From a virus, in the IMG/VR virus record IMGVR_UViG_3300027917_002335, positions 1 through 64,000 of that record: a stretch of DNA of 64,000 nt; one strand, 5' to 3'. Position 1 is the stretch's first letter. Each line of letters starts with the position of its first letter. The notes beneath the pieces were generated by a model, which saw only the letters and a list, made by a program, of their open reading frames with translations, had not been told where the DNA came from and did not search any database. Made by a program: the position numbers and the translations under genes. This document shows, in pieces, positions 27,595-36,992 of the stretch.

Positions 27595-28182
27595 TTAAGC
27601 TTTATATGGTATTGTGTCTAAATAATTTCCATCTCCTTCAAGCATGGTATCGAAGTTTGCTTCTAAGTCGTCAGATTCTTTTAATCTGCGTCTTAATGCC
27701 ATGCACTCAAATTCCCTAACGGGAAATTCTGCTACTGTATAGTTAGTTCTTTCGTTCGTAACCCTACAGCCTAGATATTCCTCATAACCGTCTATCCAAA
27801 TTCCTTTATGTGGATTGTCTTCTAAGTTAGCATCTATATCTGACGCTAAAACTAAAGACACATCAAAAGGTTGCTGTGTTGCTGAAAGTCTCCTTAACTT
27901 TTCAAATGACGCACCACTTTCTTTTGTAAAGATAGTCAGTCTTATATCAGGGACTCCGTGTTGGTATCCTTGATTGTATCGTTCTAAAGAATTAATTCTG
28001 GTTAATGGTCTTGAAATTGAAATGGAACCCCTATCAACTCCATAAATTTCAAAACTATCTTCATCAGCACCAGAAATAGGAGCAAAGAGTTCTGAAGGGT
28101 ATGTTACCGTCCAGATAAGTTTAACATCCCAAGTCTTAAAATTATCTGATAACAATGGATCAGATGATGGTTGTTCACTCAT
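27595..28182 (-). CDS. Tail tube protein
   Basis: A 195-residue beta-rich protein directly downstream of the sheath, which is the usual tube position in contractile-tail operons. Sequence features are an N-terminal flexible segment, then a conserved-looking DRGSISISRPLTRINSLERY, and a terminal long loop with ECMALRRRLKE. The length fits the tube family, but sequence identity to known tubes is not evident by eye. Confidence 0.6.
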   Translation of the reverse strand: MSEQPSSDPLLSDNFKTWDVKLIWTVTYPSELFAPISGADEDSFEIYGVDRGSISISRPLTRINSLERYNQGYQHGVPDIRLTIFTKESGASFEKLRRLSATQQPFDVSLVLASDIDANLEDNPHKGIWIDGYEEYLGCRVTNERTNYTVAEFPVREFECMALRRRLKESDDLEANFDTMLEGDGNYLDTIPYKA

Positions 28183-28186
28183 TTTT

Positions 28187-29626
28187 TTACGCCTCGTTTC
28201 TAATTGATGTGATTATAATTTTTTCTAAAGAACTCCACCAGTAGAAACCTATTTCAATGGCTGGAATTGTTCTTGCTGCTCTTGCTGCTTGTCCTGCCGC
28301 TGTATTGTTCTTTAAGTCAATTTCAATAGGAATTTTAACATATGCTAAACCGTCTACAATTCTTTGGTCTTGTAGAGTTTTGAATATGCCAGTGATTTTA
28401 CTTCTCACTTTTTGCATTCCTTGATATGACATTTGAACTGTTCTTGAAGCAAGCAATGCCCAAAGACCATTTACAAGGTTTTGACTGATTATGTATTTAC
28501 ATCTCACATAATTTATTCTTGAAGAGTATCCTACACCAAGAGTAAATCCGTGTGAAACAAGATATGGTTCGCCAGAAAGCTCTTTCCTCTTCATAGGAGA
28601 GGCTATTTGTCCACCATTCCAATATGTTCTATTAATAAGGCTTTCTTCTTCTTGTATTCCCATATGAAAAGTAGCAAAACTCATGGTTGTATGTGGATGA
28701 GTTCCAGCTGTCATACCCATATATCCAGCAGCCATATCGTGATTTAAAGCACTTGGCTTTGCTTTAATAAGAGCTACATCTTCTCTCTGTCCAATTAAAT
28801 TTTTCATATCTTCCCATTTTGCTCCTAAAGTACAACCGCTTGCACCTGGTGCGGAACCACCTGGTAAAGCGTAAAAGAGAATACAATTTTTACCCGCTGT
28901 TGCGTTTGTAAATCTTCCAATGTCAGTTAACATATCTCCATAATAAACATTATTATCACCAGAGTTATAACAAGCTTTATTATAAGCATTTTGATATGAA
29001 ACTGCCATCATATTTATTCTAAATTGTTCGATAGTTTCCGTAATATCTGCTACTGCTTTCCCTATTTTGTAAGAACATGTTATTTTAGAGCCTGTTCTTG
29101 GAGGCTTATCTATTACATTACCTGAAAGTCCATTACTGAAATTAAGTTGTCCAACCCAATTACCTAGTTCATCTGTTACTAATGAAAAGCCTAAACCTGT
29201 TACTCCATCTTGTGTATTAATCCAATATCCTGTATTTTCAGCTACTGGAAAATATTTGACTTGTTGTGTACCAACAAATCCTAATGGAGGTTTAGCCGCT
29301 GTTTCATAAATGTAATCTGATACATACAACATTGGTTGGTCTATGTAATTTTGTACAGCACCGCTAACTAAAGCTAACACATATAATGTGCAACCTGGAG
29401 TTGGAGTTGCGGAAAAGAATATAGAAACTGATTCATAGGCTTGGTCACTAGCTGTAAACCCTGCATTTACTAATTGGGTTGACCAATCATCTGCAGTACA
29501 AGCTATAACAGTAGAGCTTGATAAACTTGCTTCACTTCCTTGTACGACTAACATACAGTTATCCCAAGGAACTTCAGCAGCCGATGGTGTTTCAGCATCC
29601 CAAATTATTGTTAAATATTCACCCAT
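28187..29626 (-). CDS. Contractile tail sheath protein
   Basis: A 479-residue protein whose C-terminal third matches the sheath core: RINYVRCKYIISQNLVNGLW, then KITGIFKTLQDQRIVDGLA and VKIPIEIDLKNNTAAGQAAR and a final ARTIPAIEIGFYW strand. The central region includes INMMAVSYQNAYNKA. Sheath plus a following tube gene shows that the tail contracts (myovirus type). GGGTGA precedes the ATG. It overlaps the upstream terminator gene by 8 nt. Confidence 0.8.
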   Translation of the reverse strand: MGEYLTIIWDAETPSAAEVPWDNCMLVVQGSEASLSSSTVIACTADDWSTQLVNAGFTASDQAYESVSIFFSATPTPGCTLYVLALVSGAVQNYIDQPMLYVSDYIYETAAKPPLGFVGTQQVKYFPVAENTGYWINTQDGVTGLGFSLVTDELGNWVGQLNFSNGLSGNVIDKPPRTGSKITCSYKIGKAVADITETIEQFRINMMAVSYQNAYNKACYNSGDNNVYYGDMLTDIGRFTNATAGKNCILFYALPGGSAPGASGCTLGAKWEDMKNLIGQREDVALIKAKPSALNHDMAAGYMGMTAGTHPHTTMSFATFHMGIQEEESLINRTYWNGGQIASPMKRKELSGEPYLVSHGFTLGVGYSSRINYVRCKYIISQNLVNGLWALLASRTVQMSYQGMQKVRSKITGIFKTLQDQRIVDGLAYVKIPIEIDLKNNTAAGQAARAARTIPAIEIGFYWWSSLEKIIITSIRNEA

Positions 29627-30230
29627 TGAAAATCACCCTAAATCTCGTAGGAGTTTCTGCATTACCAATATGAACTCCTCGTATTTCTTCTGCAACTTTC
29701 TCATCTACTTCGTAGTCATCTGGCATTCTTGACCATCTGACATCTGTCCTAATATATACATCTAATTCGTACTCATGGATTCTATCTCCACTTTCAGCAC
29801 GAAAGTTTGTTAAATCCTTCACCGGAGTTGGTTTCGATCTATCTATCGAAGCATTTTGATCTCGTAAAATATCATTCCAAAAGCCTAGAATTCTTCTTCT
29901 TATTCTATCGGCTATAATGATAGCGTAGTTCCTGCCACGCACAGTATTATTATTGTGATATTTTTTTGCATAGACTGTTATTGTGACTAATTCTACTTCA
30001 CAATAAGCATATGTAAAATAAACATCATCTATTCTGCCTACTATATCGGCTAAAGAAGGAAATTTCTTTTCACTCGTTTGAATGAAATCTATTGCTACAT
30101 ATGGAAATTCTCTTTTAAATCCCTCTCCAGCTCTCCAAACTTGAATTGAGGGATTCCAAGAGCCATATGAAAAATCTACTTGATTTTGTATATCATCAAT
30201 CATTCTATCTTTAGTAGATTCATATAACAT
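29619..30230 (-). CDS. Tail terminator/completion protein
   Basis: A 203-residue protein positioned between the stopper-like gene and the sheath. The internal FPYVAIDFIQTSEKKF and the long EVELVTITVYAKKYHNN strand followed by ADRIRRRILGFWNDIL fit tail terminator folds that cap the tube and join it to the neck. Assignment is from position and secondary structure; no exact family is named. Confidence 0.5.
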   Translation of the reverse strand: MLYESTKDRMIDDIQNQVDFSYGSWNPSIQVWRAGEGFKREFPYVAIDFIQTSEKKFPSLADIVGRIDDVYFTYAYCEVELVTITVYAKKYHNNNTVRGRNYAIIIADRIRRRILGFWNDILRDQNASIDRSKPTPVKDLTNFRAESGDRIHEYELDVYIRTDVRWSRMPDDYEVDEKVAEEIRGVHIGNAETPTRFRVIFNG

Positions 30231-30579
30231 TTCTTTTCCTCACTAGTCTTAATTCGGCATTTTTAAATTTGGGTTTTGAAGTATAATCTACTATATCCAT
30301 AACCCTGTATGTGTTGCCATTCCAAATTACCTTAGTTCTCCCTGGAATAAGAGAAACTTTGTCCATTTCGGTTTTGCGGATATGGGCAAACAAGACTTCT
30401 GTCATTGTATAGCCACCATTTCTATCCTCTTCATAAATTGAATCGTCTGGAAGTATAAGCATCTTGACACTTTGTAGAGAACCATCAGTAATTATACCAA
30501 TTCCACCTGAACCTCTAGTGGTTGTGGATTCGTTTAATACTGATACAGTTTCCTCGTATATTTTTTGTGTCTTAAACAT
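30220..30579 (-). CDS. Head closure/stopper-like protein
   Basis: A 119-residue beta-rich protein in the stopper position. The segment GRTKVIWNGNTYRVMDIVDY (residues 79-98) resembles the beta-barrel part of SPP1 gp16-like proteins. It overlaps the adaptor gene by 1 nt and the terminator gene by 11 nt. Confidence 0.5.
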   Translation of the reverse strand: MFKTQKIYEETVSVLNESTTTRGSGGIGIITDGSLQSVKMLILPDDSIYEEDRNGGYTMTEVLFAHIRKTEMDKVSLIPGRTKVIWNGNTYRVMDIVDYTSKPKFKNAELRLVRKRNVI

Positions 30580-31178
30580 TATAAAGGTTCATCATCCAAA
30601 TATTGATAATGTGCTAGTTCACCCTCTTCCAAATCGAGTAAACCAGATTCACTTGAAATATCTGCTGCTTCTATTAGTGATTCATCTATGTTCCAGCTCC
30701 AGCCCCTTGAGGAGTCATCTTTAGCAACTCTTGGAATGGGTGTTGGAGAATTATAATTTTTAAAAAAATCATCACGGCAATAAGCCCTTACATAAGCGTA
30801 AGCCATCATTCTATAAGTATCATGGGGTAATAACTGATAGAATGGTTCTGCTGCTCCTTGTGCAAAAAAGAACATGGGTTGCCATCTTTGATACGCATAA
30901 GTCACTCTGTTTAATCGTTCTAAAGCTACATCACCAGTTGCCCACTTTACAAAGCCGAAATAACATAGCATTTCTAAGCCCATGCAAACTGCGGCACACC
31001 ACAATAGATTAAACCTATCAACTATGTTAACAGGTCTCATTCTATTGGATATAATCATCTGATCTATCCTAGCCTCTATCATTCTCATAAATCTGTCAGT
31101 TAACTTCGATTCATCAAAGTCCTCGTCGTATAACTTGACAAAATACGAGATATCCTCTTTTTCTGCGTATTTTCCCAT
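30579..31178 (-). CDS. Head-tail adaptor protein
   Basis: A 199-residue protein directly downstream of the major capsid gene. The N-terminal helical part (DRFMRMIEARIDQMI, then NLLWCAAVCMGLEMLCYFGF) has the arrangement of gp6/gp15-like adaptors that bind the portal. The C-terminus is acidic. The role is inferred from gene order. Confidence 0.5.
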   Translation of the reverse strand: MGKYAEKEDISYFVKLYDEDFDESKLTDRFMRMIEARIDQMIISNRMRPVNIVDRFNLLWCAAVCMGLEMLCYFGFVKWATGDVALERLNRVTYAYQRWQPMFFFAQGAAEPFYQLLPHDTYRMMAYAYVRAYCRDDFFKNYNSPTPIPRVAKDDSSRGWSWNIDESLIEAADISSESGLLDLEEGELAHYQYLDDEPL

Positions 31179-31192
31179 GTTTATTAACCTAC

Positions 31193-32314
31193 CTACTGCA
31201 TTGCTGTTTGATCAATTCTCAAAGCATTTGCGAAATCAGTTACCACTGGGCATACTGAAATTTCTGCAATGTTTTTGATTTCTAAAGGATCATGCTCTAT
31301 GACTTGGTGCATATAGAATTCAGTTGGAGACTTTCTTGCTGCTTTATGGAGTTTGTGAGTCCATCCACAAGCGGTATAACCGAGTTGTCGGTTTGCCATT
31401 AAGCCCCATTCCCATCGACCAGAAGCGTATTCTTTGGTCATCATATCGACTTTATTTAATCTATCCCAAGTTTGTCTTAAGTAGTCACCCTTGCCTGGAT
31501 AACCTTCTAAATCAGTGTTAATTCCAGGAACTTCTTTATAGGTATTACCAACCACACGAACAATTTTTAACCCTTGAATTGCACTTCCCAACACTCCTTG
31601 GGTTGTGTCTTTGATGTTAATCAATCTTTCTAAGAGTTTATCATTGTCTTCTAAATGTCTTGTGGTAACTCTTCCTAAAGCTAGAAATTCAGGCAATTCT
31701 CCAGACATAAACTCAAAGCGATCTTTAAGATAGTTAATATCTTTAAAAACATCTTTGGTTGTATTGCTCCAAGCTCCTGCTGCTAAATTGCTGTCAGCCG
31801 CTCCTCTAAAGGTTCCAGTTCTGACATTTGCAGTTGCTTGTCTCTCTAATGTCTGGTTGGAGAATGAAGCCATAACAATAGGATCTCCATAGACATATTT
31901 GGTAAGAGTAAATTCGATGAGACGGTTTATAAAACGGATTAAGTTCCTATCAAGCATTAAACGCTTGCTTTGGATAACACCGTTTTCAAAGTCTTCTTCA
32001 AACTCTTCCATATCTTCTGGATAGCCGTTCTTAATAGTACGGCAGTTAAATGTAATTCCTTCAATATGTGGTGCAGCCATCATATCTACTCTTTCACGGG
32101 GATCGTGAAATCGAGCCATCCCTTGTGGATCAGCTAACCAAGGTAAACTAAAGTGTTTCTTGGAACCTGGTCCAGGAGCCTCTTTTTTAGGCATGAATCT
32201 CATAAACATTGGCATCCACTCTTGATCAAAGAAGTCAATTGCAGCGATATAGCGCCTGTATAACCAAGTGGGTATCAGGGCGGGTTCAGTTAAATTAGAC
32301 CAATCTATACTCAT
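31193..32314 (-). CDS. Major capsid protein (HK97-like)
   Basis: A 373-residue protein in the major capsid position, downstream of protease/scaffold and decoration genes. It has an N-terminal helix, an E-loop-like region (FEEDFENGVIQSKRLMLDRN), a spine-helix-like segment and a C-terminal A-domain-like part ending VTDFANALRIDQ. AGAGGT precedes the ATG. The length is usual for the HK97 fold after N-terminal processing. Assignment depends on order and size plus general likeness to GpE-type capsid proteins. Confidence 0.72.
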   Translation of the reverse strand: MSIDWSNLTEPALIPTWLYRRYIAAIDFFDQEWMPMFMRFMPKKEAPGPGSKKHFSLPWLADPQGMARFHDPRERVDMMAAPHIEGITFNCRTIKNGYPEDMEEFEEDFENGVIQSKRLMLDRNLIRFINRLIEFTLTKYVYGDPIVMASFSNQTLERQATANVRTGTFRGAADSNLAAGAWSNTTKDVFKDINYLKDRFEFMSGELPEFLALGRVTTRHLEDNDKLLERLINIKDTTQGVLGSAIQGLKIVRVVGNTYKEVPGINTDLEGYPGKGDYLRQTWDRLNKVDMMTKEYASGRWEWGLMANRQLGYTACGWTHKLHKAARKSPTEFYMHQVIEHDPLEIKNIAEISVCPVVTDFANALRIDQTAMQ

Positions 32315-32327
32315 TTTTTTAACCTCT

Positions 32328-32855
32328 TTAAGTCATTGGATATTTATCATGTGTTTGTGGATTAACCCAAACTAATCCAGGAACTCCAGGTGGAGCATCT
32401 TGCAATGCTTTTCCTAAAGTGTACTTATCAGCTCTAGCGCCAGTAGGTACGCTTCCTAGAGATTCACATCCACCGTTAGATGGAATTACAGTTTGGTTGA
32501 CTAAAGTCGTATATCCAGTGTGAGTGTTTACAACAGGACAAATTCCTATTTGCATCACTAACATGTCTCGTGGCCAGTAATAATCAGGTCGCATAATCTT
32601 GTCGTCATTAGATACGCCAGAAATAGCATATTTAATGTCTAATGAAACTCCAAGAGCCTCTTCAGCTCCAGCTGTTGCATTATCGTAAGATTTTACTTTC
32701 TTTTTATTAATTGGATTTCCTACGAAACCAGTGTCAGCATGTCGACAAACAGGTTCTCCTAATTCAACATCACATTCGTCAGCAAGCCAGTACTTTCCCT
32801 TAGTTAAGGCAGTAGTGTGTTCTTTAAACCATCCTTCTCTTCCTTGGTAAGACAT
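32328..32855 (-). CDS. Capsid decoration/stabilisation protein
   Basis: A 175-residue protein between protease/scaffold and capsid genes. TALTKGKYWLADECDVELGE near the N-terminus fits small beta-barrel decoration proteins of the DUF2190 type, which often start with a short strand, KG and a long loop. It has four cysteines. It may cover the capsid surface or act as a cement protein. Confidence 0.55.
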   Translation of the reverse strand: MSYQGREGWFKEHTTALTKGKYWLADECDVELGEPVCRHADTGFVGNPINKKKVKSYDNATAGAEEALGVSLDIKYAISGVSNDDKIMRPDYYWPRDMLVMQIGICPVVNTHTGYTTLVNQTVIPSNGGCESLGSVPTGARADKYTLGKALQDAPPGVPGLVWVNPQTHDKYPMT

Positions 32856-32859
32856 TTAT

Positions 32860-33888
32860 CTAATCACCTTTAAACCATTTTGAAAATTCTGGAGGCATGT
32901 TCTTAAAAGCTGATCTATCTCTCTTATTTCTAAGTCCCTCATCTTCTAATTCCTCATCAATGACTTTTTCAGCACTTTCCCTAAGGTCAGTAACTTCTGC
33001 CATTGGTTTGTCCTTTTCCAAAGATTCGAGTCTTTCTAAGAGAAATTTCTTAGCATCTTCGAATTTGCCCTCTTTTACTAAAGATTTCGCCTCTTTTGTG
33101 TAAATTGGACGCATTAATTCACCATCTTCTTTCACTGCTCGTTCAATCAATGGGTTTAACTCATCCATTTTTCTGGCTTCCTTTAGTTCGTCTACGACTT
33201 TCTCTTGTTCGTTAAGTTTTTTATTAACTTCCAAGAGCTTATCAAGGATTTCTTTACGCTCTCCTTCCTTTTCCTCTAAGAGACTATCTTTATCAGAAAT
33301 GGATTTTTCGAGTGTAACGACCTTGACTTCCAAGTCTTCGAGTAATTTTTCCTTTTTCGTCAATTCTGCTTCAAGAGCCTTAATCTTTTTTAGCTCTTCA
33401 GCTTTTTCATTGTCGTCAGGCATAATATCACTCTCGTTTACAAAATCTATCATTTTACATTCTGCACACGCCGGTGTCGGTGTGAGAGAATGCTCAATAA
33501 CATCGTAATGTATTGGACTTCCACCTCTATCATACTGTCTAAATCGCATCGAAATTTTTATTGGTTCTCCCAATTCATGTCTTTTTTTTATAACCTCTCT
33601 CACCTTACGATGATCATCGGTATGGTTATAAATCTCATATTCGCTTAAAATAGAACCATCTTCGGCTTTAGATTCTAAGACCGTACCATAGATGTGTGTG
33701 TTTTTGAAATCCGGAATAATTGGGTGTTCATGTCTCCATACTACTGGTTTATTTATGGAGTCTTGTGCCAATCTATTCAATCCTTTTTCACAAACGAAGT
33801 CTTTTGTAATAGATCTGGCGGTAAACCTAAACCTATCTTCCAAAATTTCTATATCTTCTAATGCAAAATCAATATTGTAATCAGTCAC
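32860..33888 (-). CDS. Prohead protease fused to scaffold
   Basis: Residues 1-150 match the HK97-type prohead protease: catalytic His in WRHEHP (H53 or H55) and Ser in KISMRF (S113), followed by EHSLTPTPAC. Residues 155-260 form a long coiled coil typical of a scaffold or delta domain, and the C-terminus (NMPPEFSKWFKGD) is a likely capsid-binding tail. Internal ATG codons such as at MPDDNEKAEE could start a separate scaffold product. The start is GTG with a strong AAGGAGGT site. It is the first gene behind the second late promoter. Confidence 0.78.
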   Translation of the reverse strand: MTDYNIDFALEDIEILEDRFRFTARSITKDFVCEKGLNRLAQDSINKPVVWRHEHPIIPDFKNTHIYGTVLESKAEDGSILSEYEIYNHTDDHRKVREVIKKRHELGEPIKISMRFRQYDRGGSPIHYDVIEHSLTPTPACAECKMIDFVNESDIMPDDNEKAEELKKIKALEAELTKKEKLLEDLEVKVVTLEKSISDKDSLLEEKEGERKEILDKLLEVNKKLNEQEKVVDELKEARKMDELNPLIERAVKEDGELMRPIYTKEAKSLVKEGKFEDAKKFLLERLESLEKDKPMAEVTDLRESAEKVIDEELEDEGLRNKRDRSAFKNMPPEFSKWFKGD

Positions 33889-33909
33889 GGTTTAATTACC
33901 TCCTTGGTA

Positions 33910-33935
33910 TTATATTGTTTTTAAAGTATTTAAAG
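33910..33935 (-). promoter_or_regulatory. Late promoter copy 2, before protease/capsid operon
   Basis: The minus-strand sequence is CTTTAAATACTTTAAAAACA then ATATAA. It matches the copy at 14202-14227 in 23 of 26 positions. The TATA box TTTAAATA lies 40-47 nt ahead of the GTG of the protease gene, and an AAGGAGGT ribosome site fits in the short leader between. Confidence 0.7.
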
Positions 33936-33942
33936 GTAAACA

Positions 33943-34290
33943 TTAAAATCTGCATCGACTATCAAATATGTACTGGTTAGTCATTGCACGATGATCTACA
34001 GTCTTATAGTTTATCTTATATTGACTATCACCATTTATATTTCCTGGACAAAGTGGTTTACGACATGACATAATAATTGAACCTTGACCATCGTATTCTG
34101 CTGCATACATTTCTTGTCCACACCATTTACAATAGAATATTCTATTAAAAGTTTTAAGAAAGTTCTTATCATGCGCCCAACCATCATCCCACGATTTTGA
34201 TAATGTTTTCTCTACAATACTATTTCTATGCTCTAAATATTTTTTAGAGTCGTGAAATCTTCTTATTTTTTCTTGTTTTGTTATTGGCAT
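33943..34290 (-). CDS. Small zinc-finger protein
   Basis: A 115-residue basic protein. FYCKWCGQEMY gives one CxxC pair and SCRKPLCPGN a second cysteine pair, as in zinc ribbons. The N-terminal 50 residues are helical and lysine-rich. It lies between the portal-proximal small genes and the protease promoter. A role in packaging or DNA binding is possible but not shown. Confidence 0.55.
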   Translation of the reverse strand: MPITKQEKIRRFHDSKKYLEHRNSIVEKTLSKSWDDGWAHDKNFLKTFNRIFYCKWCGQEMYAAEYDGQGSIIMSCRKPLCPGNINGDSQYKINYKTVDHRAMTNQYIFDSRCRF

Positions 34291-34292
34291 AT

Positions 34293-34850
34293 TTAACTTG
34301 CCTCCGCTATTCTTCTATAGGCGTGTGTAAGCCTAGTCATTATATCTTGCCAACCAAATACTATGGTTGCTTTTAAAATTGATTTCCTTCTTTCGTGAAT
34401 CGGTCCGAAATTATAATAATAAACTCTTCCCGTTCTTGGATTTATTCTTAACCTTGTTGTTGGCGTAACATGTGAAGGATTTATTGCGCCAGAAGGTATT
34501 CCAAATAAAACTCTATTTGCATGTATATCTACAAATATTGCTCCAGTCATTGTTCCAGTTAGTACATGAGGAGGAAGTCCATGTTTAACTTTAAATGCTC
34601 TATAATCTGGATGATATCTACCTCTTCTTGGAGTAGCTCCAGTAGCCATCAATAATCTCATTTCTCCTGCATCTGTTATCTCCCATATATCATCTAAATT
34701 ATCAACTAAAACATGCATATTAAGATTAGCTAGTATTCCAGCACGAACTCCTAATAGTGCTGCTCCCATAGCCGTTCCGTCTCTTAATCTATCAAGAAAA
34801 CGGAGTGCTCCATCTAATGTTTTCCTAACTATAACTCTTCTTACTGACAT
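34293..34850 (-). CDS. Minor head or tail-completion protein
   Basis: A 185-residue basic protein. A long N-terminal helix and a C-terminal FGPIHERRKSILKATIVFGW segment recall HK97 gp10-like or head-morphogenesis proteins that bind at the neck. Its place between portal and protease genes supports a virion role. Confidence 0.45.
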   Translation of the reverse strand: MSVRRVIVRKTLDGALRFLDRLRDGTAMGAALLGVRAGILANLNMHVLVDNLDDIWEITDAGEMRLLMATGATPRRGRYHPDYRAFKVKHGLPPHVLTGTMTGAIFVDIHANRVLFGIPSGAINPSHVTPTTRLRINPRTGRVYYYNFGPIHERRKSILKATIVFGWQDIMTRLTHAYRRIAEAS

Positions 34851-35090
34851 TTATATATATGTTCCTCTACAATCGGGATTCATTTCAAGAGGTTCTTTTT
34901 CTCTATCTTCTTCTATATTAAAATTTTCATATAGAGATTGTATTATTTTCTTAATATCAGAACTATTAAAGCCAATTTGCTTAGCAAATGTTTGAAGTAT
35001 TGGTTTCAAAGCTCTAATTTGTTTATTATTAAGAGCAATGATATTCTGCAACCTCTTTACTTTTTTCTTCAATTTTTCTAATTCATCCAT
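34851..35090 (-). CDS. Small coiled-coil protein
   Basis: A 79-residue protein with an N-terminal lysine- and leucine-rich coiled coil (LEKLKKKVKRLQNIIALN). No family recognised. It overlaps the upstream gene by 8 nt in the head operon. Confidence 0.5.
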   Translation of the reverse strand: MDELEKLKKKVKRLQNIIALNNKQIRALKPILQTFAKQIGFNSSDIKKIIQSLYENFNIEEDREKEPLEMNPDCRGTYI

Positions 35091-35418
35091 TAATTTTCAT
35101 TTGATCTATTTGGTTCAATATCCAATGTGTTTTCTTTAATAATACCTTTTTTGTTTCCTTTATTGTTTCAATTATATCTTGGTAAAAGTTTTTCTCTATT
35201 ACATCATAGAAGTATGAAATTGTTTCATCATACAACGATTCTAACTTATTAGATAATAACCTTAAATCGGTATGGTTAATATAATTACATCCAATTAATG
35301 CTTCATCAATTTCTTTGTAGAAATTAATTTTATTTATCTTTTCTTTGTTGATTATATGCCACAAGTCGTCCTCTAGCGCCTGCTTGATTTTGCATAGGAG
35401 ACGATTGTTTGATTTCAT
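35083..35418 (-). CDS. Hypothetical helical protein
   Basis: A 111-residue helical protein starting MKSNNRLLCKIKQALEDDLW. It overlaps the 3' end of the portal gene by 89 nt in a different frame, which is a long overlap even for this compact genome. No family recognised. Confidence 0.5.
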   Translation of the reverse strand: MKSNNRLLCKIKQALEDDLWHIINKEKINKINFYKEIDEALIGCNYINHTDLRLLSNKLESLYDETISYFYDVIEKNFYQDIIETIKETKKVLLKKTHWILNQIDQMKING

Positions 35419-36790
35419 CTTTTTTCAAATCCTCATAGGTTTTGTTTTCGCCATCTGGTAATTTATTCAAAAATGGAAAAGAGCTTTGTGCCGCTTTTCT
35501 TGCTTCATTTATATCCTTAAAAACATGTGAATTAACACCTGTTTCTATTGCTTTCATTAAATCTAATGTTTCTTCAAATATTAAATTGCTCCATTCTACA
35601 TCTATATCAGTTGGCTCTATTTCTTTAATTCCATGATAGGGTAATAAAACATTTGCATAAAAATCTGTTAATAATAATTCATATTGTCTTCGTATACCAG
35701 ATATAAATCTCAACCATCCTTTTTCCAATATTCTGGATGTTGCTAATTCATTTCCAGTAGCATCTCTCTGACCCATTGAGCCAAAGATTGTATACATTAT
35801 TTGTTTATCTAATTCTTTTATGTATGTTACATATATTTCGGAACTTCTTGAAGTTTGTTTCTCCAAAGTTTCGAAAGTATAATCTCCAGGAACTGCTGCT
35901 CCTCCAAATGATGTTATTTGTTTAACAAATAGACTAGCATTATCTATTGCTTTTTGCATTTCTTGTGGACTAGTAGGATAAGTACTAGTTCTTGGATCTC
36001 CAATTTTTATTATTACAAAAGGAGCCCAATGCTTTTGCGAATATTTTCTCATAAACCAAAGAATCCATCTTTTATATACAATGTAGTGCATCGCATTAGC
36101 GATGGGTGGTTTTTCGAAGAAATCACCATATAATACATTGTGTAGTTCGTCTGGTATATGTATTTTGTTTGCAATGTTGTCTCTTTGTCTAAAGTCATTG
36201 CCGTAATTAATTGATTTAGAGTCCCATTTTTTCCAGTCATGCTCATTATCCTTACCTGCCTGTCTGTAAAACTGTTTCTTTGTCCTATAGTAACTAAAGT
36301 TACCAACATGTTGAATAAATTTCCGGTATCCCATTACAGGATCTTCTCTTATTTCAATTGATTTAGGATCTAGTCGCTGAACATCTACATTATTATATTC
36401 TGGTGTCCTGTCATCAACTCTCCACATAAACTGTTTATGAATAATTGCGTCAAACCAACTATCTCTTATAAAGTCTTCAACTGTTTGTCTTTTAACATTG
36501 ATTCTCCTATTCCAGTCATCTATAATCTTTTTAGCATTATCATTTTTATCAAGTCTTATTCGCAAACCATCGCCAATGATGACATGTGCCGTTATATCTG
36601 TAAAACTGGTTGATATCGAGTCATTCCAAAAAGCCTCTTCAAGATTCATGTCATTCATTTTAATCATAACCTTTTTAAGGTTCTTGAGATCTTTGTCTAA
36701 CTCATACTCATCGGCCGCTATATTTGCTACAACAGCCTTATGGCTTGGTAAGTATTCAGGTTTATTCTCCTTTTCTCTCCTTATCGGCAT
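35330..36790 (-). CDS. Portal protein
   Basis: About 486 residues from the ATG at 36790, which has GGGTGG in the right place. Typical portal features are the ITAHVIIGDGLRIR segment, VDVQRLDPKSIEIREDPVMG, the GDFFEKPPIANAMHYIVYKR wing-stem region, and the TIFGSMGQRDATGNELATSR clip-crown region. It lies two genes downstream of the large terminase, and together they form the packaging motor. Confidence 0.85.
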   Translation of the reverse strand: MPIRREKENKPEYLPSHKAVVANIAADEYELDKDLKNLKKVMIKMNDMNLEEAFWNDSISTSFTDITAHVIIGDGLRIRLDKNDNAKKIIDDWNRRINVKRQTVEDFIRDSWFDAIIHKQFMWRVDDRTPEYNNVDVQRLDPKSIEIREDPVMGYRKFIQHVGNFSYYRTKKQFYRQAGKDNEHDWKKWDSKSINYGNDFRQRDNIANKIHIPDELHNVLYGDFFEKPPIANAMHYIVYKRWILWFMRKYSQKHWAPFVIIKIGDPRTSTYPTSPQEMQKAIDNASLFVKQITSFGGAAVPGDYTFETLEKQTSRSSEIYVTYIKELDKQIMYTIFGSMGQRDATGNELATSRILEKGWLRFISGIRRQYELLLTDFYANVLLPYHGIKEIEPTDIDVEWSNLIFEETLDLMKAIETGVNSHVFKDINEARKAAQSSFPFLNKLPDGENKTYEDLKKDEIKQSSPMQNQAGARGRLVAYNQQRKDK

Positions 36791-36992
36791 CCGAAAAACC
36801 ACCCATAAATCTTTTTATTTCATCAAACAATACATCAAATGGATTTTCGCCTGGAGGAACTTCAACAACCCTAACTTTAAATTTAGGTCTTTCAGGCTCT
36901 ACCGCTATGCATGGCATACCATCAACCCATACGATTTTTGTTTTATCTAATTTATTTAATTCTTCCTCAGTTAATTCTTTTTCTTTTTCCAT
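36762..36992 (-). CDS. Small acidic protein between terminase and portal
   Basis: A 76-residue protein rich in glutamate, starting MEKEKELTEEELNKLDK, with a basic-proline middle (EPERPKFKVRVVEVPPGENP). It overlaps the terminase stop as TAATG and the portal start by 29 nt. Function unknown. Confidence 0.55.
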   Translation of the reverse strand: MEKEKELTEEELNKLDKTKIVWVDGMPCIAVEPERPKFKVRVVEVPPGENPFDVLFDEIKRFMGGFSDADKERKGE

